In this document: positions 42,197 to 53,549 of the stretch, in pieces
Position numbering within the stretch: position 1 is the stretch's first letter
Layout: each line of letters begins with the position of its first letter
Origin: Nocardioides marinisabuli
Lineage (GTDB): Bacteria; Actinomycetota; Actinomycetes; Propionibacteriales; Nocardioidaceae
Length of the DNA stretch: 64,000 nt
Direction of reading: 5' to 3'
Assembly (NCBI RefSeq): GCF_013466785.1
Contig: NZ_CP059163.1
Coordinates: 2,914,001-2,978,000, forward strand
The notes under the pieces: generated by a model
What the model was told of the DNA's origin: nothing
Databases searched by the model: none
Seen by the model: the letters and a program-made list of their open reading frames with translations, nothing else
Translations under genes and position numbers: made by a program

Positions 42197-45100
42197 TTGT
42201 ACCTGAAGAGCCTGACCCTCAAAGGGTTCAAGTCCTTCGCCTCGTCGACGACCCTGCAGCTCGAGCCCGGCATCACCTGCATCGTGGGGCCCAACGGGTC
42301 GGGCAAGTCCAACGTCGTCGACGCGCTGGCGTGGGTGATGGGCGAGGCGAGCGCCAAGAGCCTGCGCGGCGGCAAGATGGACGACGTCATCTTCGCCGGC
42401 ACCTCGGGCCGCCCGCCGCTCGGGCGTGCCGAGGTGCAGCTGAGCATCGACAACACCGACGGCGCGCTGCCGATCGAGTACGCCGAGGTCACGATCAGCC
42501 GCACGATGTTCCGCTCCGGCGGCTCGGAGTACGCCATCAACGGCCAGACCTGCCGGTTGCTCGACGTCCAGGAGCTGCTCAGCGACTCGGGCATCGGGCG
42601 CGAGATGCACGTCATCGTCGGCCAGGGCCAGCTCGACCAGATCCTGCACGCCACCCCCGAGGACCGGCGCGGCTTCATCGAGGAGGCGGCCGGGGTCCTC
42701 AAGCACCGCAAGCGCAAGGAGAAGGCGCTGCGCAAGCTCGACTCGACCGAGGGCAACCTGCACCGGTTGAACGACCTGCTCAGCGAGATCCGCCGCCAGC
42801 TCAAGCCGCTGGGCCGCCAGGCCGAGGTGGCCCGCCGGGCGGCCACCGTGCAGGCCGACGTGCGCGACGCCCGGGCGCGGCTGCTGGCCGACGACCTGGT
42901 CACCGCCCGCACCGCGCTGGAGCAGGAGATGGCCGACGAGTCGGTGCTCAAGCAGCGGCGCGAGGAGGTCGAGCGCGCCACCGCCACGGCCCGTGAGCGC
43001 GAGGGCGTCCTCGAGGCGGCCCTGCGCGAGGACCTGCCGGTGCTCGCCGCCGCCCAGGACACCTGGTACGCCCTGTCGGGGCTGCGCGAGCGGCTGCGCG
43101 GCACCCAGTCGCTGGCCGCGGAGCGGGTGCGCAACGCCGCGGCCAGCACCGAGGTCGAGACCGCCAGCGGGCGCGACCCCGAGGACCTCGAGGCCGAGGC
43201 CGCGCGGGTGCGCGAGCAGGAGCAGCGCACCGCCGCCGAGGTCGACGCGCGGCGCGCCGGGCTCGAGCAGGCCGTCACCGCGCGCAAGGGCGCCGAGGAC
43301 GCCGCCGCCGAGGAGGAGCGACGCATCGCCGCGCTGCAGCGCGCCGCCGCCGACCGGCGCGAGGGGCTGGCCCGCCTGCACGGCCAGGTCAACGCGCTGA
43401 AGTCGCGCGCCGCCGCGGCCGACGAGGAGGTCGGCCGGCTGCGCCACAGCCGCCAGGAGGCGCTCGAGCGCGCCGAGCGCGCCCAGAAGGCCTTCACCGC
43501 CCTGGAGACGAAGGTCGCGGGTCTCGACGCGGGGGAGGAGGGCCTCGACGCCGAGCACGAGCAGGCCGTCGACGAGCTCGACGAGGTGGAGGGGCTGCTG
43601 GCCGCGGTGCGCGAGCAGGCGCAGGCCGCCGACCGCGACTGCCACACCCTCGCCGCCCGCAAGGACGCCCTCGAGATGGGCCTGAACCGCAAGGACGGCG
43701 CCGGCGCCCTGCTCGGCGCGGGCGACGACTCCGGGCTCACCGGTCTGCTGGGCTCGGTCGCCGCCCTGGTCACGGTGCGCCCCGGCTACGAGGCGGCGGT
43801 CGCGGCCGCCCTCGGCCCGCACGCCGACGCGGTGGCCGTCGAGGGCACCGATCCCGCGCTCGCCGCGGTCGCGCACCTCAAGGCCGACGACCTGGGGCGC
43901 GCGGGCCTGCTGCTCGCCGACGGGCCCGGGCTGCCCGGCCCCGCCGGCTGGCCCACCCTGCCCCCGGGGGCGACGTACGCCGTCGACGCGGTGGAGTGCC
44001 GCCCGGCCTGCGCCCGGCGCTGGTCCGGCTGCTCGACCGGGTCGTCGTCGTCGAGGACCTGGCCTCGGCCCGGTCCCTGGTGGCCGCGGACCCGAGCCTG
44101 GGGGCGGTCACCCGCGAGGGCGACGTCGTCAGCGCCCACCTGGTCGCCGGCGGCTCCGGTGCGCAACCCAGCCTCCTCGAGGTGCAGGCCGCCGTCGACG
44201 AGGCCGCCGCCGCGCTGGCCGAGGGGTCGCGGCCAGCGAGCGGGCCGGCTTCGAGACCTCACGGCTCGAGGCGCGCCGCCACGACGCCAGCAGCGCGTCG
44301 ACGTGGCGCTCGCGCGCCTGCACGAGTCCGACGCGACCCTGGCCGCCGTCGCCGAGGAGCTGGGCCAGCACGGCTCGCAGGCGCGCTCGGCGCGCGCGGA
44401 GGCCGAGCGGGTCGAGCAGGCGATCACCCGCGCCGAGCAGGCCCGTGCCGACGCCGTCGCCGGGCTCGCCGACCTCGAGGCGCGGCTGGCGCGCGCCGAG
44501 CAGGCGCCCGAGGAGGAGCCCGACACCTCCGAGCGCGAGCGGCTCGTCGAGGCCTCCCGCGAGGCCCGGCAGGGCGAGATGGACGCCCGCCTGGCGCTGC
44601 GCACCGCAGAGGAACGGGCGCGTGCCATCCACGGCCGGGCCGACTCGCTGGTGCGGGCCGCCGCCAAGGAGCGCGAGCAGCGGGCGCGCGCCGCCGAGCG
44701 CCGCGACCGGCTGCTGCGCGAGGGCCGCGCGGCCGAGGCCGTCGGGGCCGCGGTGACCTGGGCCCTGACCCGGCTCGAGGTCTCGGTGCAGCAGGCGGCC
44801 GATGCCCGCGCGGAGGTGGAGGAGGCCCGCCGCGAGCGCGAGGAGCAGCTGCGCGAGGTCCGGGCCCGGCTGCGCGACCTGGCCCGCGAGCACGAGGAGC
44901 TCGTCAGCTCGGTGCACCGCGACGAGCTGGCCCGGGCCCAGCAGCGGATGCGCATCGAGCAGCTCGAGGAGCGCGCGCTCGACGAGCTCGGCATCGAGCC
45001 CGACGGGCTGGTCGCCGACTACGGCCCCCACCAGCCGGTGCCGCAGGAGGTCGCCGACGACGCGCCCGAGGGCACGCCGGCGACGGTGCCGTTCGTGCGC

Positions 45101-45757
45101 GAGGAGCAGCGCAAGCGGCTGAAGTCGGCCGAGCGGGCCCTGGCCATGCTCGGCAAGGTCAACCCCCTGGCCCTCGAGGAGTTCTCGGCCATGGAGGAGC
45201 GCCACAAGTTCCTCACCGAGCAGCTCGAGGACCTGCGCCGCACCCGCAAGGACCTGCTCGACATCGTCAAGGACGTCGACGACCGGGTCGAGCAGGTCTT
45301 CCGCGAGGCCTATGCCGACGTCGAGAAGGCCTTCGACGCCACCTTCGCCCGGCTCTTCCCCGGGGGAGAGGGCAGGCTGGTGCTCACCGACCCGGGCGAC
45401 ATGCTGAGCACCGGCGTCGAGGTCGAGGCCCGTCCGCCGGGCAAGAAGGTCAAGCGGCTCTCGCTGCTCTCGGGCGGTGAGCGCTCGCTGGTCGCGGTGG
45501 CCTTCCTGGTCGCGCTGTTCAAGGCCAGGCCCTCACCGTTCTACATCCTCGACGAGGTCGAGGCGGCGCTCGACGACACCAACCTGGGTCGCCTGCTCGA
45601 GATCTACGAGGAGCTGCGCGAGAACTCCCAGCTGCTCGTCATCACCCACCAGAAGCGCACCATGGAGGTCGGCGACGCCCTCTACGGCGTGACCATGCGC
45701 GGCGACGGCGTCTCGGCCGTCATCAGCCAGCGCCTGCGAGAGACGGAGCCCGTGTGA
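42197..45757 (+). CDS. smc: Chromosome partition protein SMC, hinge region frameshifted
   Basis: An open frame of 1186 codons. The N-terminal ATPase half has ITCIVGPNGSGKSNVVDAL (Walker A), long coiled coils follow, and the C-terminal half has LSLLSGGERSLVAVAFLVALF (signature, about residue 1090) and FYILDEVEAALDDTN (Walker B). It condenses and organises chromosomes with ScpAB. Residues about 601-697, in the hinge, are out of frame: single bases appear lost near 43999, in the G run 44223-44226 and in the C pair 44287-44288. The three losses together restore the frame. TTG 42197 starts LYLKSLTLKGFKSFA. Confidence 0.95.
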   Translation: MYLKSLTLKGFKSFASSTTLQLEPGITCIVGPNGSGKSNVVDALAWVMGEASAKSLRGGKMDDVIFAGTSGRPPLGRAEVQLSIDNTDGALPIEYAEVTISRTMFRSGGSEYAINGQTCRLLDVQELLSDSGIGREMHVIVGQGQLDQILHATPEDRRGFIEEAAGVLKHRKRKEKALRKLDSTEGNLHRLNDLLSEIRRQLKPLGRQAEVARRAATVQADVRDARARLLADDLVTARTALEQEMADESVLKQRREEVERATATAREREGVLEAALREDLPVLAAAQDTWYALSGLRERLRGTQSLAAERVRNAAASTEVETASGRDPEDLEAEAARVREQEQRTAAEVDARRAGLEQAVTARKGAEDAAAEEERRIAALQRAAADRREGLARLHGQVNALKSRAAAADEEVGRLRHSRQEALERAERAQKAFTALETKVAGLDAGEEGLDAEHEQAVDELDEVEGLLAAVREQAQAADRDCHTLAARKDALEMGLNRKDGAGALLGAGDDSGLTGLLGSVAALVTVRPGYEAAVAAALGPHADAVAVEGTDPALAAVAHLKADDLGRAGLLLADGPGLPGPAGWPTLPPGATYAVDAVECRPACARRWSGCSTGSSSSRTWPRPGPWWPRTRAWGRSPARATSSAPTWSPAAPVRNPASSRCRPPSTRPPPRWPRGRGQRAGRLRDLTARGAPPRRQQRVDVALARLHESDATLAAVAEELGQHGSQARSARAEAERVEQAITRAEQARADAVAGLADLEARLARAEQAPEEEPDTSERERLVEASREARQGEMDARLALRTAEERARAIHGRADSLVRAAAKEREQRARAAERRDRLLREGRAAEAVGAAVTWALTRLEVSVQQAADARAEVEEARREREEQLREVRARLRDLAREHEELVSSVHRDELARAQQRMRIEQLEERALDELGIEPDGLVADYGPHQPVPQEVADDAPEGTPATVPFVREEQRKRLKSAERALAMLGKVNPLALEEFSAMEERHKFLTEQLEDLRRTRKDLLDIVKDVDDRVEQVFREAYADVEKAFDATFARLFPGGEGRLVLTDPGDMLSTGVEVEARPPGKKVKRLSLLSGGERSLVAVAFLVALFKARPSPFYILDEVEAALDDTNLGRLLEIYEELRENSQLLVITHQKRTMEVGDALYGVTMRGDGVSAVISQRLRETEPV

Positions 45758-46221
45758 GCCCCAGCCCCGACCGTGCCGCCCGCCCCACCAGGGACGACTA
45801 CGTGGCCTGGCGCACCGTGACCACGCGTTGGCGCGACGACGACGCCTACGGCCACCTCAACAACGCCACGTACTACGAGATGTTCGACACCGCGGTCAAC
45901 GCGCACCTCTACGAGGCCACCGGCGTCGACGTGCGGGCCCTGCCGCAGATCGGGGTGGTGGCCGAGACCTCGTGCCGCTACTTCCGCGAGATCGGCTTCC
46001 CGGCCCCCGTCGAGACCGGCCTGGTGGTCGACAAGGTCGGCACCTCCTCGGTGGTCTACCGCATCGGCCTCTTCCAGGGCGAGGGTGACGAGGCGGCCGC
46101 CGAGGGCCGCTTCGTGCACGTGTACGTCGACAACACCGACCCGGCGCGCGGCGTCACGCCGATGCCCGACGTGATCCGCGCCGCAGTCGAGCCGCTGCTG
46201 CGCGTGCCCGGGGGCAGCTGA
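45754..46221 (+). CDS. Acyl-CoA thioesterase (hotdog fold)
   Basis: A 155-residue 4HBT-type thioesterase. WRDDDAYGHLNNATYYEMFDTAVN is the hallmark helix region with the catalytic Asp and His-Leu-Asn-Asn. It hydrolyses acyl-CoA thioesters; the chain specificity is unknown. GTG 45754 overlaps the smc stop as GTGA, so it is coupled to smc, with no evident functional link. Confidence 0.9.
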   Translation: MSPSPDRAARPTRDDYVAWRTVTTRWRDDDAYGHLNNATYYEMFDTAVNAHLYEATGVDVRALPQIGVVAETSCRYFREIGFPAPVETGLVVDKVGTSSVVYRIGLFQGEGDEAAAEGRFVHVYVDNTDPARGVTPMPDVIRAAVEPLLRVPGGS

Positions 46222-46284
46222 GCCCGGGGTGTGCCACCGTGGGGTGGTCCGCCCCGCTCGTCCACACCCCCCCCGGAGACGCCC

Positions 46285-46485
46285 GTGATCCCGATCGTCG
46301 TCGCGATGGTCGTCATCCTCGCCCTCGCCGCCCTCGTCCTCTACTACGTCGCGGTCCCGCACCGCGGTGACGGCGCCGGCTCGGGGGGCTGGCTCGACCG
46401 GGCCATGCAGCGCGCCCGCGGGTCGGTGCGCACCCTGGGCGAGCACGACGAGGACGACGACGCAGGGTCCGACACCGGGCGCTGA
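46285..46485 (+). CDS. Small single-span membrane protein
   Basis: A 66-residue protein with one hydrophobic N-terminal segment (VIPIVVAMVVILALAALVLYYVAV) followed by a polar, acidic tail ending in HDEDDDAGSD. I do not recognise a family. GTG 46285 has CGGAGA 4-9 nt upstream. It lies between the thioesterase and ftsY. Confidence 0.65.
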   Translation: MIPIVVAMVVILALAALVLYYVAVPHRGDGAGSGGWLDRAMQRARGSVRTLGEHDEDDDAGSDTGR

Positions 46486-46527
46486 CCGCCTGCCGGCCGC
46501 CCCGCACCGGGTGGTTGGATGAGGGAC

Positions 46528-47700
46528 ATGGACGCCCTCGCCCTCGTGATCCTCGTCATCGCCGTCGTCGGCGTCGCCCTCGTGGGCGCCGTCGCCGGTC
46601 TGGTCGTCACCCGGCGCCGCAAGCCGGGACCGCTGCCCGACACCCACACCGACGTCCTCGGCGCGCCCCCTGCCGACCCCGACCCCGACGCCCCGCCTGT
46701 CGAGCTGAGCGCCCCGCCGGCGACGATCGAGCCCGAGGCCCCCGCCGAGCCGGCCGCGCCGGCCGCGCCGGAGATCGAGCGCCCGGAGGGCACGGCCTCG
46801 CGCCTGGTGCGCCTGCGCCAGCGCCTCGCCGGCTCCCAGGGCACCCTGGGTCGGGGGCTGCTCGCCCTGCTCTCGCGCGAGCGGCTCGACGAGGACACCT
46901 GGGAGGACATCGAGGACACCCTGCTGACCGCCGACATCGGCGTCGCCCCCACGCAGGAGCTGGTCGAGCGGCTGCGCACCCGGCTGCGGGTCGAGGGCTC
47001 GGCCGACCCGCGCGCGGTGCTGCGCGAGGAGCTGCTCGCGCTGGTCGACCCGACCATGGACCGTGCCCTGCAGGTCAGCGGTGAGGGCGACGAGCCCGGC
47101 GTCGTGCTGGTCGTGGGCGTCAACGGCGCCGGCAAGACCACGACCGTCGGCAAGATCGCGCGCATCCTGGTCGCCGAGGACCGCAGCGTCGTGCTGGGTG
47201 CGGCCGACACCTTCCGTGCCGCCGCCGTCGAGCAGCTCGGCACCTGGGGCGAGCGGGTCGGCGTGGAGACGGTCAAGGGCGAGGAGGGCGCGGACCCGGC
47301 CTCGGTCGCGTTCCGCGCCGTGGAGGAGGGCCGCCGGGCCGGCGTCGACACCGTCATCGTCGACACCGCCGGGCGGCTGCAGAACAAGCAGGGCCTGATG
47401 GACGAGCTCGGCAAGGTCAAGCGGGTGGTGGAGAAGCAGGCGCCGGTCACCGAGGTGCTGCTCGTGCTCGACGCCACCACCGGCCAGAACGGCATGATCC
47501 AGGCCCGTGTCTTCAGCGACGCCGTCGACGTGACCGGCATCGTGCTGACCAAGCTCGACGGCTCGGCCAAGGGCGGCATCGTGGTCGCCGTGCAGCGCGA
47601 GCTGGGCGTGCCGGTCAAGCTCGTGGGCCTGGGCGAGGGGGCCGACGACCTGGCCCCGTTCGACGCTGGCGCCTTCGTCGACGCCCTGCTCGGCGGCTGA
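46528..47700 (+). CDS. ftsY: Signal recognition particle receptor FtsY
   Basis: A 390-residue SRP receptor. An N-terminal membrane segment (about residues 1-28) and a Pro/Ala/Glu-rich linker precede the NG domain: VVGVNGAGKTTTVGK (G1, about 195), AADTFRAAAVEQL, VIVDTAGRLQNK (G3), and TKLDGSAKGG. It docks ribosome-SRP complexes at the membrane; its partner Ffh is encoded at 51975. ATG 46528 is preferred because TTGGAT ends 7 nt before it, suggesting a leaderless mRNA; ATG 46519 is three codons earlier. Confidence 0.96.
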   Translation: MDALALVILVIAVVGVALVGAVAGLVVTRRRKPGPLPDTHTDVLGAPPADPDPDAPPVELSAPPATIEPEAPAEPAAPAAPEIERPEGTASRLVRLRQRLAGSQGTLGRGLLALLSRERLDEDTWEDIEDTLLTADIGVAPTQELVERLRTRLRVEGSADPRAVLREELLALVDPTMDRALQVSGEGDEPGVVLVVGVNGAGKTTTVGKIARILVAEDRSVVLGAADTFRAAAVEQLGTWGERVGVETVKGEEGADPASVAFRAVEEGRRAGVDTVIVDTAGRLQNKQGLMDELGKVKRVVEKQAPVTEVLLVLDATTGQNGMIQARVFSDAVDVTGIVLTKLDGSAKGGIVVAVQRELGVPVKLVGLGEGADDLAPFDAGAFVDALLGG

Positions 47701-47701
47701 G

Positions 47702-47770
47702 TTCACGAGCGCGTAACACGGGGCGGGCACTCGTTGCCCGCCCGTAACACCAGCCGCCGGACCTCGAAAC
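47702..47770. promoter_or_regulatory. Candidate GlnR-binding region upstream of amtB
   Basis: TTCAC-N6-GTAAC (47702-47717), then GTAAC (47744-47748) and GAAAC (47766-47770) 22 bp apart, resemble GlnR half-sites (gTnAC-N6-GaAAC). GlnR controls amtB-glnB-glnD in actinobacteria. Confidence 0.45.
47721..47743. terminator. Hairpin after ftsY, flanked by GTAAC motifs
   Basis: GGGCGGGCA (47721-47729) pairs perfectly with TGCCCGCCC (47735-47743). There is no T-run. It probably ends ftsY transcription. Confidence 0.55.
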
Positions 47771-47870
47771 ACAGCAGCGACAGGCTCTGCCCTGATGGGG
47801 ACGCACCCCGCTCCGACACCGCCGTCGGGGCCCCGGGGGAGCGTCCTTCGCAGTTGATCTTGGAGGTTCT

Positions 47871-49546
<1,676 letters not shown>

Positions 49547-49574
49547 TGCACACCGTGACGCGCCCGTGACAGCC

Positions 49575-49615
49575 ACGACGGCCCGGTCCACCCCTGCGGT
49601 GGGCCGGGCCGTCGT
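49575..49615. terminator. 18-bp stem hairpin after glnB
   Basis: Positions 49575-49592 pair with 49598-49615 with one G-T wobble and a 5-nt loop. It probably ends or attenuates the amtB-glnB transcript before glnD. Confidence 0.7.
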
Positions 49616-49708
49616 CGCGTCCGGCATGATCGGGGACCACCACCAGCCCCCGCACCAGCACCCGCACCAGCCCCGACAGCAGCCCCGCCCCGACCCGAGG
49701 AGACCGAC

Positions 49709-51930
49709 GTGACGGCCACCGAGCGGGAGGAGCGCACGACCGAGGCCGACGCGCTGTGCGCCGCGGCGTACGAGAAGGCGGGCGGCGCCGACGGGGCAGC
49801 GCGCTGGTCGCGGTGGGCGGCTACGGCCGCCGCGAGCTGGCGCCGCACTCCGACCTCGACGTCGTGCTGGTGCTCGACGAGGGGGTCGAGGCCGGCGAGG
49901 TCGCCGAGAAGCTGTGGTACCCGCTGTGGGACTCCGGCACCACCATCGACCACTCCGTGCGCGAGGTCCCGCAGATGCTCGCCGCCGCCGAGGCCGACCT
50001 CCGCGTCGCGCTCGGCCTGCTCGACGTGCGCCACCTGGCCGGGGACGCCAACCTGACGCTGCGGCTGCGCGCCACGGTGCTGGCGCAGTGGCGCCGCCAC
50101 GCCCGGGAGCGGCTGCCGGCCCTGCGCGAGCTGGTGCGCGGGCGCCACGAGCTGGTCGGCGAGCTGGCCCACATGTCGGTGCCCGACGTGAAGGAGGCCG
50201 AGGGCGGGCTGCGCGACGCGACGGCTGTGCTGCGGGCCCTGGTGGCCACCTGGCTCGTCGACGTCCCCCACACCGACCTCGAGCGGGGGCGCCAGGCGCT
50301 GCTCGACGTCCGCGACCTGGTGCAGGCCACCGCCGGGCGCGCCAGCGACCGGATCCACCCCGAGATGTGGAGCGAGCTGGCCACCGGGCTGGGGATGGAC
50401 GACGCCCGCGACGCCCAGGTGCACGTGCGCACCCTGGGCCGGCGCATCACCCACCTCTCGCGGCTGAGCTGGCGCCGCGTCGACGACTTCCTGGCCCGCC
50501 CGGTCTCGGTGCGCACCGCGCGCACCCCCACGCTGTTCCCGATCGCGCCGGGCGTCGCGCTGGCCGGGCGCGAGATCGTGCTGGACCGCAAGGCCAAGCC
50601 CGCCGAGGACCCGGTGCTGCTGCTGCGCGCCGCCGCCGCGGCCGCGGAGATGGACGCCGTGCTCGCCCCGCCCACCGCCGCCCGCCTGGCGCGCGAGGTC
50701 GCCGACCTGCCGGTGCCGTGGCCCGCCGAGGCGCGCCACCAGCTGGTGCGGCTGCTGGCCTCGGGCCGGGGGCTGCTGCCGGTCTGGGAGACCCTCGAGG
50801 AGACCGGCGCGCTGCCCCGGCTGCTGCCCGAGTGGGAGCGCATCCGGCTGCTCCCGCACGCCTCGGCGATCCACCGCTTCACCGTCGACCGGCACGTGGT
50901 GGAGACCTGCATCGAGGCGTCGTCGCTGATCCGCCAGGTCAACCGGCCCGACGTGCTCATGGTCGCCGCGCTGCTGCACGACATCGGCAAGGGCAGCCTG
51001 ACCGAGCACAGCGTGGCGGGCGAGCCCATCGCCCGCGACATCGCCACCCGGATGGGCTTCGAGCCGGCCTCCGTCGACCTGATCGCCGGGCTGGTGCGCT
51101 GGCACCTGCTGCTCGCCGAGACCGCGACCACCCGCGACCACGACGACCCGGCCACCGTCGAGCGGGTCGCCTCGCGGGTCGGGTCCACCGAGGCGCTGTC
51201 GCTGCTGACCGCGCTGACCGAGGCCGACGCCAAGGCCGCCTCGCCCCAGGCGTGGTCGACGTGGCGCACCGGCCTGGTCCTGGAGCTCTCGCGGCGCACC
51301 CACACCGCCCTCGACACCGGCCGGAGCCTGCCGCCGGTCGCCGACGAGGAGGTCGAGATCCCGCGCGAGGTGCGCAACGGCGCGGTCCACTTCGCCGTCG
51401 AGGCGACGCCCGACGGCACCCGCGTCACCGCCGTCGCCCCCGACCGCGTCGGGCTGCTCGCCGACTTCTCTGGTCTCTTCGCCCTCCAGCGCATCCCGGT
51501 GCGCGCGGCGCGGGCCTGGGCCCAGGACGTCTACAGCGTCTCGGTCTGGGAGGTCGCCGAGCCCGGCCTCGACGTGCCCTACCTGCGCGAGCGGTACGCC
51601 GCGATCGCCGAGGGCCGCGTCGACCCTGCCAGCCGGCTGCGGCCCGACCCGAAGGCGCTGGCGCCCACGGTGGAGGTGCGGCCCGACGCCTCGCGGCAGG
51701 CCACCGTGCTCGAGGTGCGCGCCGCGGACCAGCCCGGCGTCGTGCACCGCGTCTGCGCGGCCCTGGCCCAGCTCGACGTGGCGGTGCGCTCCGCGCACGT
51801 GGAGACCCTCGGGCCGCAGGCCGTCGACGTGTTCTACCTGCAGGAGGCGGCGGCCGGGGTCCTCTCCGAGACCCGCGCCGCCGACGCCGCGCACGCCGTC
51901 CGTGCGGCTCTCACCGTGGAGCCCCGTTAG
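49709..51930 (+). CDS. glnD: [Protein-PII] nucleotidyltransferase/hydrolase GlnD, 5' frameshift
   Basis: The nucleotidyltransferase domain (VAVGGYGRRELAPHSDLDVVLVLD), the GlnD central region, an HD domain (IHRFTVDRHVVETCIEA, ALLHDIGKG) and two C-terminal ACT domains (about VTAVAPDRVGLLAD and LEVRAADQPGVVHRV) are present in the frame ending at 51930. The first 28 or so codons from GTG 49709, which has GAGGAG upstream, are in another frame. Adding one G to the GGGG run at about 49790-49793 joins them. In actinobacteria GlnD adenylylates PII and removes the group. Its TAG stop is part of a TAGTCT box ahead of ffh. Confidence 0.93.
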
Positions 51931-51933
51931 TCT
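51928..51933 (+). promoter_or_regulatory. -10 box TAGTCT for ffh
   Basis: TAGTCT begins with the glnD stop and lies 41 nt before the ffh start. Confidence 0.35.
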
Positions 51934-51974
51934 GGAGCCTCCACCCCGCTCCGCCGACACACCGAGGGACGCCC

Positions 51975-53549
51975 TTGTTCGCCACACTGTCCGACCGGCT
52001 CGCCGACACCTTCAAGAACCTCCGGGGGAAGGGTCGCCTGTCCGAGGCCGACATCGACGCCACCGCGCGCGAGATCCGCATCGCGCTGCTCGAGGCCGAC
52101 GTCGCCCTGCCGGTGGTCAAGGAGTTCGTCGGCGCGGTCAAGGAGCGGGCCCGCGGCGAGGAGGTCAGCGGGGCGCTGAACCCGGCCCAGCAGATCATCA
52201 AGATCGTCAACGAGGAGCTCGTGACGATCCTGGGCGGGGAGACCCGCCGGCTGCGCTACGCCAAGAACGGCCCCACCGTCATCATGCTCGCCGGCCTCCA
52301 GGGCGCCGGCAAGACGACGCTGGCCGCCAAGCTCGCGCTGTGGCTCAAGGAGCAGGGCAAGTCCCCGATGCTCGTGGCCGCCGACCTCCAGCGCCCCAAC
52401 GCGGTCAAGCAGCTGCAGGTCAACGGTGAGCGCGTCGGCGTGACCGTCTTCGCGCCCGAGCCCGGCAACGGCGTCGGCGACCCGGTGGCCGTGGCGCGCG
52501 GCTCGATCGAGGAGGCCAAGCGCACGCTGCACGACGTGGTCATCGTCGACACGGCCGGCCGCCTGGGCATCGACGCCGAGCTGATGAAGCAGGCCTCCGA
52601 CATCCGCGACGCCGTCACCCCCGACGAGGTGCTCTTCGTCGTCGACGCGATGATCGGCCAGGACGCCGTCGTCACGGCGCAGTCCTTCCTCGACGGCGTG
52701 GGCTACGACGGCGTCGTGCTCACCAAGCTCGACGGCGACGCCCGCGGTGGCGCCGCGCTCTCGATCGCCTCGATCACCGGCAAGCCGGTCATGTTCGCCT
52801 CCAACGGCGAGAAGCTCACCGACTTCGACCTCTTCCACCCCGACCGCATGGCCTCGCGCATCCTCGACATGGGTGACGTGATGACCCTGATCGAGCAGGC
52901 CGAGAAGAGCTTCGACTCCGAGCAGGCCCTCAAGGCCGCGCAGAAGTTGAGCGGGCAGGGCGGGGAGTTCACGCTCGACGACTTCCTCGAGCAGATGCAG
53001 CAGGTGCGCAAGCTCGGCTCGATGTCGAAGATCATGGGGATGCTGCCCGGGATGGGCCAGTTCCGCGAGCAGCTGGAGAACTTCGACGAGCGCGAGATCG
53101 ACCGCGTGCAGGCGATCATCCAGTCGATGACGCCGGCCGAGCGGGCCAACCCCAAGATGATCGACGGCTCGCGCCGCGCCCGCATCGCCAAGGGCTGCGG
53201 CCGCCAGGTCTCCGACGTCAACCAGCTCGTCGACCGCTTCTTCGAGGCGCGCAAGATGATGATGCAGATGGCGCGCGGCGGCGGGATGCCCGGGATGCCC
53301 GGCATGCCGGGGATGCCCGGCATGGGCGGCGGCAAGCGCGGCAAGGCCAAGCCGCAGCAGAAGAAGGGCAAGGGCGCCAAGAGGTCCGGCAACCCGGCCA
53401 AGGCCGCCCAGGAGGCGCAGGCGGCCAAGGAGAAGGCGGCCGCTGCGCCGGCCAACCCCTTCGGCACCCCGGGCGGTGAGACGGTCGACTACGAGCAGGC
53501 GGCGGCCGACCTCAACCTGCCCAAGGACTTCTCGAAGTTCCTCAAGTGA
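51975..53549 (+). CDS. ffh: Signal recognition particle protein Ffh
   Basis: A 524-residue SRP GTPase. The NG domain has LAGLQGAGKTTLAAK (G1, about residue 105), DLQRPNAVKQL, VIVDTAGRLGID (G3) and TKLDGDARGGAALS. The Met-rich M domain (about 330-450) binds SRP RNA and signal sequences, with SMSKIMGMLPGMG and RRARIAKGCG. The Gly-Met-Pro repeats (about 437-450) and a Lys/Ala-rich tail follow. It partners with FtsY. TTG 51975 starts LFATLSDRLADTFKNLRGKG, the expected N-terminus. Confidence 0.97.
   Translation: MFATLSDRLADTFKNLRGKGRLSEADIDATAREIRIALLEADVALPVVKEFVGAVKERARGEEVSGALNPAQQIIKIVNEELVTILGGETRRLRYAKNGPTVIMLAGLQGAGKTTLAAKLALWLKEQGKSPMLVAADLQRPNAVKQLQVNGERVGVTVFAPEPGNGVGDPVAVARGSIEEAKRTLHDVVIVDTAGRLGIDAELMKQASDIRDAVTPDEVLFVVDAMIGQDAVVTAQSFLDGVGYDGVVLTKLDGDARGGAALSIASITGKPVMFASNGEKLTDFDLFHPDRMASRILDMGDVMTLIEQAEKSFDSEQALKAAQKLSGQGGEFTLDDFLEQMQQVRKLGSMSKIMGMLPGMGQFREQLENFDEREIDRVQAIIQSMTPAERANPKMIDGSRRARIAKGCGRQVSDVNQLVDRFFEARKMMMQMARGGGMPGMPGMPGMPGMGGGKRGKAKPQQKKGKGAKRSGNPAKAAQEAQAAKEKAAAAPANPFGTPGGETVDYEQAAADLNLPKDFSKFLK

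Noticed and set aside
39164-43876. A 1570-codon open frame on the minus strand
   Set aside because: It lies antisense to rnc, mutM, the LVIVD protein and smc, has the His/Gly/Arg/Val bias of GC-rich shadow frames and matches no known protein style.
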